From the NCBI RefSeq assembly GCF_001418135.1, contig NZ_LIPQ01000101.1, positions 1 through 64,000 of the forward strand: a DNA stretch of 64,000 nt, read 5' to 3'. Numbering within the stretch: the stretch's first letter is position 1; each line of letters opens with the position of its first letter. The position numbers and the translations under genes were made by a program. This document shows positions 28,030 to 38,245 of this stretch, in pieces. This DNA is from Streptomyces aureus (GTDB taxonomy: Bacteria > Actinomycetota > Actinomycetes > Streptomycetales > Streptomycetaceae). A model generated the notes under the pieces. The model saw only the letters and a list, made by a program, of their open reading frames with translations, made no database searches and had not been told where the DNA came from.

Positions 28030-31000
28030 ATGACGCAGGCGGCCCGGCGGGATCGCGGCACGGACGCATCGGAGCAGCTGCCCCAGGAGGGCGAGCTGGT
28101 CGAGGTGCGCGGCCAGAGCTGGGTCGTCGCCGGTGTCGATGCGGCGCCCGCCGAAGGTGGGCGGGCCGCCACTCTGGTCCACCTCCAGTCGGTGGCCGAC
28201 GGCCGCTTCGGGGACACGCTCTCCGTCATATGGGAGGTCGAGCCAGGGCGCAGGGTCCTGGACCGGGGCTCGCTGCCCGATGCCTCCGCCTGCCAGTTCG
28301 ACCCGCCCTCGCGTCTCGCCGCCTTCCTCGACGCCGTCCGCTGGTCGGCGGTCGCCTCCGCCGACGTCAAGACCCTCCAAGCGCCCTTCCGCTCGGGCGT
28401 CGCTGTCGAGCCGTACCAGCTCGAACCCGTCTCCCGTGCTGTCGGCGCACCGCGTGTCAACCTTCTCCTCGCCGACGATGTCGGTCTCGGCAAGACCATC
28501 GAGGCCGGTCTCGTCGTGCAGGAGCTGCTGCTGCGCGGCAGGGCGCACCGGGTCATGGTGGTCTGCCCGGCGGGCCTCACCCTGAAGTGGCGGGACGAGC
28601 TGCAGGACAAGTTCGGTCTCACCTTCACCATCGTCGACTCCGAGCACTGCGCACGGCTGCGCCGGACCCACGGCACGGCGGCCAATCCGTTCCGGGTCCA
28701 CCCGCTCACCATCATCTCGCTCCCCTGGCTGCGCGGTCCGAAGGCGCAGCGGCTACTGGACGAAGTGGTCCCGGCCCGGGAGGAGAACCAGGAGGACGGG
28801 TCCCAGCAGCGCCGCTTCTTCGACCTTCTCGTCCTGGACGAGGCTCACCATGTCGCACCGGCCGCACCCAAACAGGTGTATGCGGTCGACTCCCAGCAGA
28901 CCAAGCTGATCCGGCGCCTGGTGCCGCACTTCGAGCACCGGCTGTTCCTCTCCGCGACCCCGCACAATGGCTACCCGGAGTCGTACACCGCGCTGCTCGA
29001 ACTCATCGACAACCAGAAGTTCGCCCGGGGTGTCGAACCCGACAAGCAGTCCCGGGACGAGACGGTCGTACGCCGTCTGAAGGTCAACGTCACCAACCCC
29101 GACGGTACACAGCGCTTCCGTATCCGCCAGACCCACGAGCTCCCCGTTGAATACACCGAGTTGGAACGGGAGATCCACGGCCTGCTCGGCAGCTTCGCCG
29201 ACCTGCGCAAGCGTCGTATGGCCCCGAAGGCGCGCGGTGGCCGCCGTGCCGCCGACCTCGTCACGCTGCTGCTGAAGAAGCGCCTCTTCTCCTCCCCCGC
29301 CGCCTTCCTGCACACCGTCAAGGTGTACCTCTCCCACCTGGACGACACACACGGCCGCACGCGTTCCGCCGCCGCCGAAGTCCCCGAGTGGCTGGAAGAG
29401 TTCGCCGACCTCGCCGCCGACCTGGACGACCTCGGCCTGGCCGACGCCGAGGACGCGGCCCTCACCCGCTCCACCAGCCTGACGCCGCAGGAGGACGGGG
29501 ACGAGCTGACGCTGCTGCGGGAGATGGAGCGCTGGGCTCTCATGCACGAGGCCGCCGCCGACTCCAAGGCCGACGCGCTGATCAATGAGCTCAAGGCGAT
29601 CTGCCGCCCCGACCAGCACTGGCTCAACGAGCGGGTCGTGGTCTTCACCGAGTACCGCGACACCCAGAAGTGGCTGTTCAGCCTGCTCCAGCAGCATCAG
29701 CTCACCGACGGCGGGCGGGTCGCCGTGCTGCACGGCGGGCTGAACGCCGAGGAGCGCGAGGAGATCCGGCTCGGCTTCCAGGCCCATCCGGCCACCGAGG
29801 AAGGCAAGGTCCGCATCCTGCTGGCGACCGACGCGGCCAGCGAGGGCATCGACCTCCAGAACCACTGCCACCGGCTGTTCAACTACGACATCCCGTTCAA
29901 CCCCAACAAGCTGGAGCAGCGCATCGGCCGGATCGACCGCTGGGGCCAGCGCACGGATCCGGAGATCACCCATTTCATCGGCGCCGGCTGGGAGAAGGCC
30001 AAGGCCGGCTCCTACGAGGCCGACCTCGAGTTCCTCTCCCGCGTCGCCCGCAAGGTCGCCAAGATGGAACAGGACCTCGGCTCGGTCAACGCCGTCATCG
30101 CCGAGGCCGTACAACGGCGCATGACCGGCGACCAGATGCCCGTGGACATCGAGAACGCGAAGCCGAGGCAGATCGCCGGCCGCAAGACCGGCGGCGACAT
30201 CGCCGCCGAGCAGAACGTGACCGCGCAGGCCAAGCGTCTCGCCGACCAGTACCAGGAGACGGTCGACACCCTCGGCCTGACCCCGGCCAACATCAAGCGC
30301 GTCGTCGACACCGCGCTCGCGCTCGACCACCAGCAGCCCCTCGCTCCCCACCACAGCGTGGACTTCGAGGGCGGCCTGTACGACGTGCCGCCGCTCTCCG
30401 GCACGTGGGAGCGCGCCACCCGGGGCCTGGCCCACAAGCTGCGCCCTGCCGAGCAGCGCCCCGTCACCTTCGACCCGCAGATCGCCGCGCTCGGTCGTGA
30501 CGACATCGTGCTCGCCCACCTGAAGCACCCACTGGTCGCGCTCTCCACCCGGCTGCTCACCGCCGCGGTCTGGAACGCGGACAGCGTCGGCCTGCACCGC
30601 GTCGCGGCCGTTGTCAGCGACGACCCCGCTCTTCAGACGACGCTCGTCTCGGCCTACGCGCGGTACGTCCTCGTCGGCGCGGACGGCACCCGCCTGCACG
30701 AGGAGATCCTCTACGCAGGCGGCTGGTTCGGCGACACGGGTCGCTTCCGCCGCTGGGACTCCGTCGGCGCCCAAGGTGCCGCCCTGGGTCGCGCCCTCAC
30801 CGACGGCACCGAGGCCGCGCCCGCCCTGCGCCAGGAGCTCACCGGTGCCTGGTCCAAACTGAAGGACCCGCTGTACGACTCTCTGGCCGCCCGCGCCCGC
30901 GAGCGGCGCGCCTCGCTGGAGAACGCCCTCGACAGCCGCCGCGCCGAGGAGGAGGCCCGCATCCAGGCCACCCTCGACCGCTTCGAGGCCACCCTGCGCG

Positions 31001-31248
31001 CCAAGCTCAAGGAGGAGGGCGACGACGACAACGAGCAGATCGCGCTCTTCGGCACCCGCGAGGTGTCCACCGCCGAGCAGCGCCAGTACCGCGAGGACCG
31101 CGAACGCTGGCAGGCGCGTATCGAGTCCCTGTCTGCCGAGCGGGAGCGTGAGCGCGCCACCATCGCCGCCCGCTACCACGAGCCGCGCTCCCACCTCTTC
31201 CCCGTCGCCGTCGTCTTCGTGATCCCCGCAAAGGAAGCCCGCCGATGA
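28030..31248 (+). CDS. drmD: DISARM class 1 SNF2-like helicase DrmD
   Basis: A 1072-residue superfamily 2 ATPase: Walker A DVGLGKT (about 150), CPAGLTLKW, Walker B DEAH (about 270), SATPHNG (about 308), and in the second lobe EGIDLQNHCHRLFNYD and RIGRIDRWGQ (about 630). The charged helical C-terminal part (about 960-1060) is likely coiled coil. In class 1 DISARM, drmD partners with drmMI and the core drmA, drmB and drmC to restrict phage DNA. The ATG at 28030 has GAAGG seven bases upstream. The stop overlaps the drmMI start (ATGA). It is controlled by operator site 3. Confidence 0.92.
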   Translation: MTQAARRDRGTDASEQLPQEGELVEVRGQSWVVAGVDAAPAEGGRAATLVHLQSVADGRFGDTLSVIWEVEPGRRVLDRGSLPDASACQFDPPSRLAAFLDAVRWSAVASADVKTLQAPFRSGVAVEPYQLEPVSRAVGAPRVNLLLADDVGLGKTIEAGLVVQELLLRGRAHRVMVVCPAGLTLKWRDELQDKFGLTFTIVDSEHCARLRRTHGTAANPFRVHPLTIISLPWLRGPKAQRLLDEVVPAREENQEDGSQQRRFFDLLVLDEAHHVAPAAPKQVYAVDSQQTKLIRRLVPHFEHRLFLSATPHNGYPESYTALLELIDNQKFARGVEPDKQSRDETVVRRLKVNVTNPDGTQRFRIRQTHELPVEYTELEREIHGLLGSFADLRKRRMAPKARGGRRAADLVTLLLKKRLFSSPAAFLHTVKVYLSHLDDTHGRTRSAAAEVPEWLEEFADLAADLDDLGLADAEDAALTRSTSLTPQEDGDELTLLREMERWALMHEAAADSKADALINELKAICRPDQHWLNERVVVFTEYRDTQKWLFSLLQQHQLTDGGRVAVLHGGLNAEEREEIRLGFQAHPATEEGKVRILLATDAASEGIDLQNHCHRLFNYDIPFNPNKLEQRIGRIDRWGQRTDPEITHFIGAGWEKAKAGSYEADLEFLSRVARKVAKMEQDLGSVNAVIAEAVQRRMTGDQMPVDIENAKPRQIAGRKTGGDIAAEQNVTAQAKRLADQYQETVDTLGLTPANIKRVVDTALALDHQQPLAPHHSVDFEGGLYDVPPLSGTWERATRGLAHKLRPAEQRPVTFDPQIAALGRDDIVLAHLKHPLVALSTRLLTAAVWNADSVGLHRVAAVVSDDPALQTTLVSAYARYVLVGADGTRLHEEILYAGGWFGDTGRFRRWDSVGAQGAALGRALTDGTEAAPALRQELTGAWSKLKDPLYDSLAARARERRASLENALDSRRAEEEARIQATLDRFEATLRAKLKEEGDDDNEQIALFGTREVSTAEQRQYREDRERWQARIESLSAERERERATIAARYHEPRSHLFPVAVVFVIPAKEARR

Positions 31249-34200
31249 GCCCCCGCCCCGCCGCCTCCCGAGGACTCGCCGCCGCCCGGGCCAAGGCGCT
31301 CGACGGCCGCTCCCAGCACCAGGAGTGGCTCGACCTCACCGAGGTCTCGGGCCCCTTCCTGACGATGCCGGTACTGCTCCACACCTGGCCCCAGCTCGAC
31401 GCCCTCGACAAGGACGAGCGCGCCCGTCTGCGCGCCCAGCACGCCGACTGGCAGACCAACACCGCGGCAGGCCGGGACGAGTGGGTCGCGTACATCCTGC
31501 GCTCGCTCCTTGAATGGGGCGACGCGCTGGCCCTGCGGCAGGGGGAGGGCGAGGACGTACCGGACCTGGTCCTGGACCGCTTCACGCTGGACGTCCCCGA
31601 GCACGGCGCCCGTCTGCGCGCCGACTTCGCCCTGGTCGAGCCCGGCGCGGACCTCGCCGCCGAACCGGATGCGACCACGGCCGCCAAGCGGGTCCGTGTG
31701 CTCGGCATGACCGTGCCGAGCGGCACCGCCCCCACAGCGCGTGCGAACTGGGGCGGCGACTGGGCGGCCAGTCCGGCCGACCGCCTGGCCCGCCTCCTCC
31801 GCCACCACGACATCCCGCTCGGCCTACTCACCGACGGCCGCTGGTGGTGCCTGGTCTGGGCGCCGATCGGCGGCGTCACGACCACGGCCGTCTTCGACTC
31901 CATCGACTGGAACGCGGCCGCCGATCGGAACGTCGTCCGCGCCTTCGTCTCCCTGCTGCGCCGCCGGCGCTTCTTCGAGTACGAGGAGTCCGAGACCCTC
32001 GTCGGCCTGCTGAGGAAGAGCCTGGACGCGGGCGACGAGGTCACCGACGCCCTGGGCGTCCAGGTCCGTCAGGCGGTCGAGCTCCTGGTCGACGCGATCG
32101 GCCGTGCCGACGCCCGGACGATGGAGAACGGCGCACCCGGCCTGCGCGCCGACGGCGTCGCAGCGAGCGAGGTCTACCGGGGCGCGGTCGCGGTGATGAT
32201 GCGCGTCGTCTTCCTCCTCTTCGCCGAGGAACGAGGGCTCCTTCCGGCGGACAACGAGGTGTACGCGAAGTCCTATTCGGCCCGCTTCCTACGGGCTGAG
32301 CTGAAGGCACGGGCGGACGCCGAGGGCGAGGCGTCCCTGGAGCACACGACGGCGGCCTGGCACCGGCTCATCGCGCTGTTCCACGCGGTGCACGGCGGCG
32401 TCAAGCACCCGGAGCTCGTCCTGCCGGCGTACGACGGCTCGATCTTCGACCCGAGCACGTACCCCTGGCTGGAGTCCCAGTCCGGGCTCCTGCCGATCGA
32501 CGACCGCACGGTCCTGCACATGCTCCAATCCGTCCAGGAAGTCCGCGTCGGCACGGGCAAGCAGCGCGAGACCCGAACGCTCAGCTTCCGCGCGCTCGAC
32601 GTCGAGCAGATCGGTTACGTGTACGAGGGCCTGCTCTCGTACGACGGCGAGCGCGCCGTCGAGACCATGGTGGGCCTGATCGGCCCCGCGGGCATGGAAC
32701 ACGAAGTGCCGCTGCGGGAGCTGGAGTCCCTTGCGGCGCAGTCGAACGGCAACGTCAAGACGCTGGCGAAGAAGATCTTCGAGCAGTGGAAGGACCCCAA
32801 GCCGCCGGCGAACGCGACAAGGCTGGAGAAGCTGCTGTCCCCGGCAAAGGGCGCGAAGGGCGAGTCCGACGCGGAGGCACGGCGGCTAATCCAGGCTGCT
32901 TCACGGGACGCGGGGCTCACGGAGCGGCTGCTGCCGTTCTTCGGACTGCTGCGGAGGGATCTGCGAGACCTCCCGGTGGTGATCAGGGCGGGTTCACTGT
33001 TCGTCACGGAGTCCTCACTCCGGAAGAACACCGGCACGCACTACACCCCGCGGTCGCTGGCGGAGGAGGTCGTCCGGCACGCGCTGGAGCCCCTGGTGTA
33101 CGAGCCGGGCCCGCTCCAGACGGCGGACGAGTCGGCCTGGGTCCCGAAGTCCGCGAGCGAGATCCTGGACCTGAAGGTCGCGGACATCGCGATGGGCTCG
33201 GCGGCGTTCCTGGTCGCGGCGTGCCGGTACCTCGCCGACCGCCTCATCGAAGCGTGGGCGCGCGAGGAGCGCGAGGACGCGGTGACGTACCGGGCCGCCG
33301 GTCGGGGCGTCGACACCGTGACGTCGGTGGACGCGGAGTCCGACCCGGTGGTCGTGGAGGCGCGCCGCCAGATCATCGAGCACTGCCTGTACGGGGTGGA
33401 CATCAACCCCATGGCCGTGGAGATGGCCAAGCTGTCGCTGTGGCTGGTCTCGATGGACCCGGAGCGCCCGTTCACGTTCCTGGACGACCGTCTGGTGGCG
33501 GGAGACTCGTTGCTTGGCGTCTCGTCGATGGACCAGCTGACGGCGGTCCACCTGGACGTGGCGAAGGGCGACCTGCTGGGCGCGGAGGCAGACACGGAGA
33601 CGCTGGTGGCGGAGGTGGTTGCTGCTCGGCACGCCATCACGGAGCTGGGCGACAGCCCAGAGGAACTGGCCCAGAAGCGCGAACTGTTGCGGGGCGTCCG
33701 CGATAAGACGGCGAAGCTGAGGCTGGTCGGCGACCTGATCGCGGGCGCGGCACTGGCGACTTGCGCGTCAGGCCGGGTGGCCTGGTACGAGGACGAGGGC
33801 GGCGAGCGGGTCAGGGACCTGTTCCCGACGGCGGCGCGACTGGCTCGAGACGTGGTGCCGGCGGCGGTTGCGGATGAGTCAGTGGTGGTGACGGAGGCGC
33901 GGAAGCAGGCGGCGGAGTGGCTAGCGAGCGAGCTGCCGGAGGGCGGGCTGCGGAGGGTGCCGGTACATTGGCCGCTGGAATTTCCGGAGGTGTTTGCGGA
34001 GAGGGGTGGGTTTGATGCGGTGGTGGGGAATCCTCCGTTCTTGGGTGGACAGAAGCTGACCGGCGCGATGGGCGAGGCTTATCGCGAGTACATGGTGGAT
34101 TACCTTGCATGGGGCAAGCGGGGTAGTGCGGATCTAGTAGCCTATTTTCAGCTACGCACTCACACACTGACCAGCAAACACGGAAAATCCGGATTGGTAG

Positions 34201-35573
34201 CGACGAATACGCTCGCACAAGGCGAATCGCGCAGCGTTGGCCTCGACCAACTACACGCTGCGGGCGTGACCATTTATCGGGCCATCAAGAGCGCACCCTG
34301 GAAGTCAAATTCCGCAGCGCTTGAATATTGCGCAATCTGGGCAACTAAATCGCCGATCAGCGACTTTGCTGAGGTTGTTTTGGACGGCACAAAGGTAGCG
34401 AATGGCATTACGCCAGCACTCAACCCCGGCACTCGGGAGCTTCGATGGGTCGAGTCGCTCGAATCAAACCGCAACCAATGCTTCCAGGGAAGCAACATCG
34501 TCGGTCTTGGCTTCGTAGTAACTGAAGCCGAAGCTCGCGCATGGATTGCCACCGATGGGCGAAATTCGGACGTGCTCTACCCCTACGTAGGCGGTCAGGA
34601 TCTAGTAAATAGCCCCACACTCGACTCTGGTCGATGGATCATCAACTTCCACGACTGGCCCTCCTCGCGCGCCGCCGAATACAAGCAACCTTTCCAGCGC
34701 GTCGTAGATCTCGTCAAACCAGAGCGCGAACAAAACAATCGAAAAGTATACCGCGATCACTGGTGGCAGTATGCCGAAAAGAGACCGGCTCTAACGAATA
34801 AGCTCGGCAAGATCAGCAACTGCATCTCCATCCCGAGGATCAGCAAGTACGCTCTACCCGTCATGATGCCGACCCGGCACGTGTTCGACCAGATGCTTGT
34901 CATTGTCGCATCCGAAGACCGTGCGATGCTCGCAGCGTTGAGTAGCTCCCCCCATCTCTGGTGGGTCATCGAGTATTCATCAACGCTGGAAACTCGGACC
35001 AACTATTCGATTTCCTCTGGCTTTGAGGCTTTCCCGACTCCTAACCTCACCGGAAGGATGCGCACAGCCGGTAGCCATCTCGACGAGTTTCGCCGCGAGC
35101 TCATGATTCGCCGCAACATCGGCCTGACCGCCACCTACAACCTCGTCCACGACGCGACCTGCCAAGATGCCGACATCGTCGAACTCCGCCGTATCCACGA
35201 GGAGGTCGACAAGGCCACCGTCGAGGCCTACGAGTGGCACGACCTCCTGGACGAGACCGGAGCCACGCCGGCCGCCGACCCGACCCACGTGACCGTCCCC
35301 CTCGACCACGGGTTCCACGAAACCGATCAGGGCACCCGCTACACCATCGGCCTCCTCGCCCGTACCGAGATCATCGACCGGCTCCGTCAGCTCAACCACC
35401 AGGCCTACGCCGACGAGGTGTTCCTCGGGCTGCACAAGAAGCCCAAGAAGCACCCGGACATGCCCCCGCCCTCTCCCGAGGCACACCGCAAGAAGGCGGA
35501 GCAGTCACGGAAGACCACTAGGGTCGACTTCGAGGACGACGGACTCTTCCGGCCCGAGGGAAGCCTCTTCTAG
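31245..35573 (+). CDS. drmMI: DISARM class 1 adenine methyltransferase DrmMI
   Basis: A 1442-residue Eco57I/Pgl-like N6-adenine methylase. Landmarks are GTHYTPRSLAEEV (about 597), a SAM-binding loop MGSAAFLV (about 649), YGVDINPMAVEMAKLSLW and catalytic NPPF (about 928). In DISARM this methylation marks host DNA as self. From about 34.0 to 35.07 kb (roughly residues 920-1275, after NPPF) the DNA is clearly poorer in GC and uses rarer codons than either flank. This is the part that should hold target recognition, so it may be a swapped module. The C terminus, DDGLFRPEGSLF, resembles the tail of the 526-residue protein downstream. Translation is coupled to drmD by ATGA. Confidence 0.92.
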   Translation: MSPRPAASRGLAAARAKALDGRSQHQEWLDLTEVSGPFLTMPVLLHTWPQLDALDKDERARLRAQHADWQTNTAAGRDEWVAYILRSLLEWGDALALRQGEGEDVPDLVLDRFTLDVPEHGARLRADFALVEPGADLAAEPDATTAAKRVRVLGMTVPSGTAPTARANWGGDWAASPADRLARLLRHHDIPLGLLTDGRWWCLVWAPIGGVTTTAVFDSIDWNAAADRNVVRAFVSLLRRRRFFEYEESETLVGLLRKSLDAGDEVTDALGVQVRQAVELLVDAIGRADARTMENGAPGLRADGVAASEVYRGAVAVMMRVVFLLFAEERGLLPADNEVYAKSYSARFLRAELKARADAEGEASLEHTTAAWHRLIALFHAVHGGVKHPELVLPAYDGSIFDPSTYPWLESQSGLLPIDDRTVLHMLQSVQEVRVGTGKQRETRTLSFRALDVEQIGYVYEGLLSYDGERAVETMVGLIGPAGMEHEVPLRELESLAAQSNGNVKTLAKKIFEQWKDPKPPANATRLEKLLSPAKGAKGESDAEARRLIQAASRDAGLTERLLPFFGLLRRDLRDLPVVIRAGSLFVTESSLRKNTGTHYTPRSLAEEVVRHALEPLVYEPGPLQTADESAWVPKSASEILDLKVADIAMGSAAFLVAACRYLADRLIEAWAREEREDAVTYRAAGRGVDTVTSVDAESDPVVVEARRQIIEHCLYGVDINPMAVEMAKLSLWLVSMDPERPFTFLDDRLVAGDSLLGVSSMDQLTAVHLDVAKGDLLGAEADTETLVAEVVAARHAITELGDSPEELAQKRELLRGVRDKTAKLRLVGDLIAGAALATCASGRVAWYEDEGGERVRDLFPTAARLARDVVPAAVADESVVVTEARKQAAEWLASELPEGGLRRVPVHWPLEFPEVFAERGGFDAVVGNPPFLGGQKLTGAMGEAYREYMVDYLAWGKRGSADLVAYFQLRTHTLTSKHGKSGLVATNTLAQGESRSVGLDQLHAAGVTIYRAIKSAPWKSNSAALEYCAIWATKSPISDFAEVVLDGTKVANGITPALNPGTRELRWVESLESNRNQCFQGSNIVGLGFVVTEAEARAWIATDGRNSDVLYPYVGGQDLVNSPTLDSGRWIINFHDWPSSRAAEYKQPFQRVVDLVKPEREQNNRKVYRDHWWQYAEKRPALTNKLGKISNCISIPRISKYALPVMMPTRHVFDQMLVIVASEDRAMLAALSSSPHLWWVIEYSSTLETRTNYSISSGFEAFPTPNLTGRMRTAGSHLDEFRRELMIRRNIGLTATYNLVHDATCQDADIVELRRIHEEVDKATVEAYEWHDLLDETGATPAADPTHVTVPLDHGFHETDQGTRYTIGLLARTEIIDRLRQLNHQAYADEVFLGLHKKPKKHPDMPPPSPEAHRKKAEQSRKTTRVDFEDDGLFRPEGSLF

Positions 35574-35600
35574 AGCGACGCCCCTCCGCACAGCGCACAA

Positions 35601-35644
35601 CCCGTCTCCGTACCGATGGCGAAACGCCCCGGTACGGAGACGGG
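35601..35644. terminator. strong hairpin after drmMI
   Basis: CCCGTCTCCGTACC (35601-35614) and GGTACGGAGACGGG (35631-35644) form a perfect 14-bp stem with a 16-nt loop. It starts 28 bp after the drmMI stop. It has no T tract, as is common for Streptomyces terminators. It should reduce read-through into the CoiA-like gene, which starts 51 bp further on. Confidence 0.75.
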
Positions 35645-35694
35645 CGTACCTGACGACCCCACGCGCACCGCGCCGACCCTCACCGCGAGGTCTC

Positions 35695-38037
35695 ATGTCG
35701 CCGTACGGACACGATCACCGGCTCGTACAGACCGGCGTCATCGGTCACAAGGACTCCGACCACCCGGTCATCCTTCCGATGGCCGCCCACGAGCTGGACC
35801 TGTGGCGCAGAGCCCACCCCACCTACAGCTACTGGTGCGGCACACAACTGGGTGGCTGTGGAGGCGAGTTAAGCGACCGTCGCTACACCAACAAGGTATG
35901 CCACTTCGCCCACCACCCCAACGCCGTCTGCCACCGCACCGCGAACGGCGAATCCAGCGCTGACCACCTCTTCATCAAGCGCGGCGTACAACACCTGCTC
36001 AGCAGGCAGCAGGTACGTGGCAGGGTCAAAACCCGGGACCTCGGTACCGGCCCCGGCGACGCCGTCGATGTCGACCTGCCCGGAGCCCGTCGCAGGCTCC
36101 GATTCCAGCTCGGCAACCTCGACTACCGCGCCTGGCGGCGTTCCGCCGACGACCTGGCCGAGGAGGGCGTGGACGACCTCGACTGGGTCTTCGGCCCCGA
36201 CACCCCCGTCACCCGCGAACTCGTCGGCCGGCACGGCTTCTGCCTCCGCGTCCGTCTCGAAACCGTCGGCGGTGAGCGTCGCGTCCACATCGGCGCCGAG
36301 ACACAGGACCGGACGGTCGAGTGGACCCCGCTCGAAGAGTGCAAGCTGACGCCGACCGGCCTGATCACCCCACGCGTCGAGTCGATCCGCATATCGCAGC
36401 CTCGTCCGAAGCCGTTCACCTTCCCACTCGCGGGAGGGGTGATCTTCGTACCCGTCCCGGAGGCCTCGGCCCCCACCAACTCGCCCTTTGCCGACGACGA
36501 TCGGCACCTCATCGTGGCCGACGTCAAGCCGGTCGACAGCCCCGTCGTCCGCGCCCTGCTCTCTCTCCCCGGAGATACGGACCCACCGCCCGCTGACCAC
36601 GTCTACCGCGCCGCCTACTCGGCTCACATGCTGGTCACCGAAGGCGGCGGCTGGGCGGTGCACACCGACCGCTATGTCCGCCTGAACGTCAACGAGGCCC
36701 AGCGCACCGGCCTCTGGGTTCCGCCCCCGATGGCAGGCACCGCACCTGTACCGGCCACGCGCCCGCCGTCTCAGCCCAAGCAGCCGACCGAGGCACAGGT
36801 ATCCCCGCCCGAGCCTGCTCGCATGCAGCAGCGCCCAGCCAAGCCGACGGTCCTCACCAAGGACGACCTGGTGGTTCGGCTGCGTGATGCGCTCGCGGAG
36901 CGCGCCCGGCTGGGTGCCACCACGACCTGGGAAGCTCTCGCCAAACAGATCGGATTCGACGCGGCGGAACTCTCCGCCGCCGATCGCCGTGATCTGCTCG
37001 TGGAAGTGGATTCGCCGTTGTCCGAGTACGTTCCGGTCAGATCCGCCCTACTCCGTGAGGGCACCAAACCGCTTCCGTACCTCGGGGACATCCTCGATCG
37101 CCTCGGCGTCCCCTACGCGAAGGGTTCCTCCCAGATCCGGCAGTGGGCCGTGGTCGAACGGGATCGCGCCTACGCCGCGTACGGGCAGCCGGCCCGAGCC
37201 ATGGGGGCGCGCCTGAATCTGGCCCCCGCTCAAAGGCATCTGCTCACCAAAACCCCGGGCCCTCGGAAGTCCGTCCAGGTGCTCACACCGGTGCGGCGAA
37301 GCGAGCCCAAGCAGCATGCCCGGACCGATGCACGAATGAGCGAACTGATCGCCCAGCTCAGAGAAGTGCGATCGCGCCTCACCAAATCGGTTCGGAAGCG
37401 GGTCAACCGGTCGATCCGTGGAGCCGAGGCATGGCTCGGCACTCTGCCTATGCAACGCGTCCCCGCCAGGGCGCGAGCTGCTGCCCAGAGCCGCGAACAT
37501 CACGTCAGCTCTCTGGAGAACGCCCTCACCGCTGCTCGTACAGATATCGCCGGATCAGAGTTCCTCACGCGCCATCAGGACGCGCAGAAGTCGACTGTCC
37601 CGAAGGCAGAGAAGACGGCCCCCATCCCCACCAAGTTCTCATCTGCGCCGGCGGCTTCGACCGACACGTCGACATCGGAAGCACGGCTGACCCGCCAACT
37701 ACTCAGGGCGGCGTCTCGCGGCGAGACGGTCCACCTCCTCGACCTCGAAGGTGGCATAACTCTTCCAGACGCCACTCTGCGCATGAGGCTGGTGTCCGTG
37801 GACCGCAACGCAGGCCCGGACGGCCCCTTGCTCTCGGCCCTCGTCACGGCACCTGCGGGCGGACCTGTGCTGTTCTTCCGCAAAATCCTCAACGAGTTGG
37901 GACTCGCCGTGCCACAGACCGACCAGGCGCTCAAGGCCATCTGGCATCGAGAGCAGGAGCGGGCCTACGCGGCACACGCGACTCCTCCCCGCCCCATGCC
38001 ACCCCGCCTGGTACCTCCCGCGGAGTCGGTCAGTTGA
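35695..38037 (+). CDS. CoiA-like protein with duplicated C-terminal module
   Basis: A 780-residue protein. The N terminus has the CoiA-family pattern: C48, C55, CHFAH (69-73), C79 and ESSADHLFIK (E86, H91, K95), a zinc-binding and nuclease-like motif set. CoiA acts in competence on incoming DNA. The rest is not recognised. The C-terminal half carries two copies of one module, each an acidic helical part, then ILDRLG or ILNELG, a tryptophan, a variant of ERAYAA and a MGARL or MPPRL ending (ends about residues 505 and 775). It sits between drmMI and drmA. The hairpin suggests its own promoter. Its stop overlaps the convergent DUF397 gene by 8 bp. It is not a standard DISARM gene. Confidence 0.65.
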   Translation: MSPYGHDHRLVQTGVIGHKDSDHPVILPMAAHELDLWRRAHPTYSYWCGTQLGGCGGELSDRRYTNKVCHFAHHPNAVCHRTANGESSADHLFIKRGVQHLLSRQQVRGRVKTRDLGTGPGDAVDVDLPGARRRLRFQLGNLDYRAWRRSADDLAEEGVDDLDWVFGPDTPVTRELVGRHGFCLRVRLETVGGERRVHIGAETQDRTVEWTPLEECKLTPTGLITPRVESIRISQPRPKPFTFPLAGGVIFVPVPEASAPTNSPFADDDRHLIVADVKPVDSPVVRALLSLPGDTDPPPADHVYRAAYSAHMLVTEGGGWAVHTDRYVRLNVNEAQRTGLWVPPPMAGTAPVPATRPPSQPKQPTEAQVSPPEPARMQQRPAKPTVLTKDDLVVRLRDALAERARLGATTTWEALAKQIGFDAAELSAADRRDLLVEVDSPLSEYVPVRSALLREGTKPLPYLGDILDRLGVPYAKGSSQIRQWAVVERDRAYAAYGQPARAMGARLNLAPAQRHLLTKTPGPRKSVQVLTPVRRSEPKQHARTDARMSELIAQLREVRSRLTKSVRKRVNRSIRGAEAWLGTLPMQRVPARARAAAQSREHHVSSLENALTAARTDIAGSEFLTRHQDAQKSTVPKAEKTAPIPTKFSSAPAASTDTSTSEARLTRQLLRAASRGETVHLLDLEGGITLPDATLRMRLVSVDRNAGPDGPLLSALVTAPAGGPVLFFRKILNELGLAVPQTDQALKAIWHREQERAYAAHATPPRPMPPRLVPPAESVS

Positions 38038-38245
38038 GCGGCTGCGCCCCGGCATACCCCAGGAACGTGGTCCACGTGGTGGGTGCGAGCGTGAGCCTGG
38101 GGCCTGCCGGGTTCTTCGAGTCCCGTACGTGGATCTCGGCCGACGTGACGCCAACCTCGACGCAGTCGCCACCGCCCGATCCGCTGTAGCTGCTCTTGCG
38201 CCAGTTCAGCAGTCCGTCGTGTTCGGTAGCCCGCTCCATTTTCAT
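38030..38245 (-). CDS. DUF397 small protein
   Basis: A 71-residue DUF397 protein with the family signature WRKSSYSGSGGGDCVEV near the N terminus. In Streptomyces such proteins are encoded with a DUF5753-type XRE regulator and act with it, probably by direct binding; the biochemical role is not settled. Its ATG overlaps the regulator's stop (ATGA), so the two should be made in a fixed ratio. A second ATG at codon 3 is an alternative start. Confidence 0.88.
   Translation of the reverse strand: MKMERATEHDGLLNWRKSSYSGSGGGDCVEVGVTSAEIHVRDSKNPAGPRLTLAPTTWTTFLGYAGAQPLN

Noticed and set aside
28753-31194. Long antisense frame across drmD
   Set aside because: It mirrors the GC-biased codon positions of drmD and encodes a low-complexity L/V/G/D-rich chain without a domain.
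23098-31248. BREX or Pgl system
   Set aside because: Kinases plus a methyltransferase recall pglW/pglX, but there is no pglZ phosphatase or pglY/brxC ATPase in the window, and drmD, drmA, drmB and drmC fit DISARM.
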